Positions 63,889 to 64,000 of a stretch of 64,000 nucleotides of DNA are shown piece by piece. A program made the position numbers and the translations under genes. The DNA comes from Sphingomonas aurantiaca (lineage in GTDB: Bacteria; Pseudomonadota; Alphaproteobacteria; Sphingomonadales; Sphingomonadaceae): assembly GCF_003050705.1 (NCBI RefSeq), contig NZ_QAOG01000001.1, positions 124,001-188,000 on the forward strand. The letters run 5' to 3'. Numbering within the stretch: position 1 is the stretch's first letter; every line of letters starts with the position of its first letter. The notes beneath the pieces are model-generated. The model was not told the DNA's origin. It saw nothing but the letters and a program-made list of their open reading frames with translations, and did not search any database.

Positions 63889-63990
63889 ACCTCCCCGGCG
63901 AAGGCCGGGGTCCAGTTGGGAAGGCCGATGTAACGAAGGTCCGTCCGCCGTTTTGGCCGTTCCCCGACTGGGCCCCGGCCTTCGCCGGGG
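63889..63990. repeat. Inverted-repeat doublet (CCCCGGCCTTCGCCGGGG family), ends in poly-G
   Basis: The left arm (ACCTCCCCGGCGAAGGCCGG, from 63889) and right arm (CTGGGCCCCGGCCTTCGCCG, to about 63988) are inverted copies of the family seen at 29615-29722. The window then ends in 13 consecutive G (63988-64000), where the family would continue GGGGAGGT. Confidence 0.85.
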
Positions 63991-64000
63991 GGGGGGGGGG

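Overview
The window is chromosomal DNA of a GC-rich alphaproteobacterium, most likely Sphingomonas or a close relative. Evidence: an imuA-imuB-dnaE2 mutasome with a GAAC-N7-GAAC (alphaproteobacterial LexA) box, the large NAD-glutamate dehydrogenase, CobS/CobT beside DnaJ-like and BolA genes, nusB-thiL-hppA order, short-form HisG, large TonB receptors with tryptophan-halogenase neighbours, and many TTG/GTG starts. No plasmid, phage structural or CRISPR genes were seen. The genus is an inference.

Layout. 1-9.6 kb: a polysaccharide-type locus read leftwards (TonB-dependent receptor, two flavin-dependent halogenases overlapping by 4 bp, a GH74 xyloglucanase) with a truncated MFS transporter convergent to it. 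9.7-13.2 kb: a decayed island left of the 3' end of tRNA-Thr(CGT), holding a multiply frameshifted tyrosine integrase whose 3' end carries a probable tRNA-Thr remnant, and a toxin/immunity bicistron whose toxin is broken by a one-base frameshift. 13.4-19.3 kb: PAS protein and glutamate dehydrogenase. 19.5-24.6 kb: iron operon (siderophore receptor, Sel1 protein, PKHD dioxygenase, PepSY reductase) behind two inverted Fur-like sites. 24.6-32.7 kb: RHH protein, cobT, cobS, DnaJ-like, bolA, GST, Nudix, pirin, alpha/beta hydrolase, RcnB-like. 32.7-42.1 kb: DUF2332, hisG, hisD, nusB, thiL, hppA, S9 peptidase. 42.2-46.4 kb: methyltransferase fused to a nuclease-like domain, infA, maf, RNase E/G, yacG, tRNA-Phe, tRNA-Gly. 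46.6-52.5 kb: SOS mutasome imuA-imuB-dnaE2, with a 219-bp repeat element inside dnaE2. 52.7-58.7 kb: cnoX, LON-domain protein, Trm112, DUF2238, UbiH-like, ftsK. 59-63.8 kb: OprB porin, lolA, xth, ribA, YdcF.

A recurrent theme is GC-rich inverted-repeat doublets of several families in intergenic spaces. Four lie so close to the next start codon that their G-rich end is the apparent Shine-Dalgarno sequence (Nudix, alpha/beta hydrolase, hisD, thiL), and one sits in frame inside dnaE2. All assignments come from reading the sequence; no database search was run.
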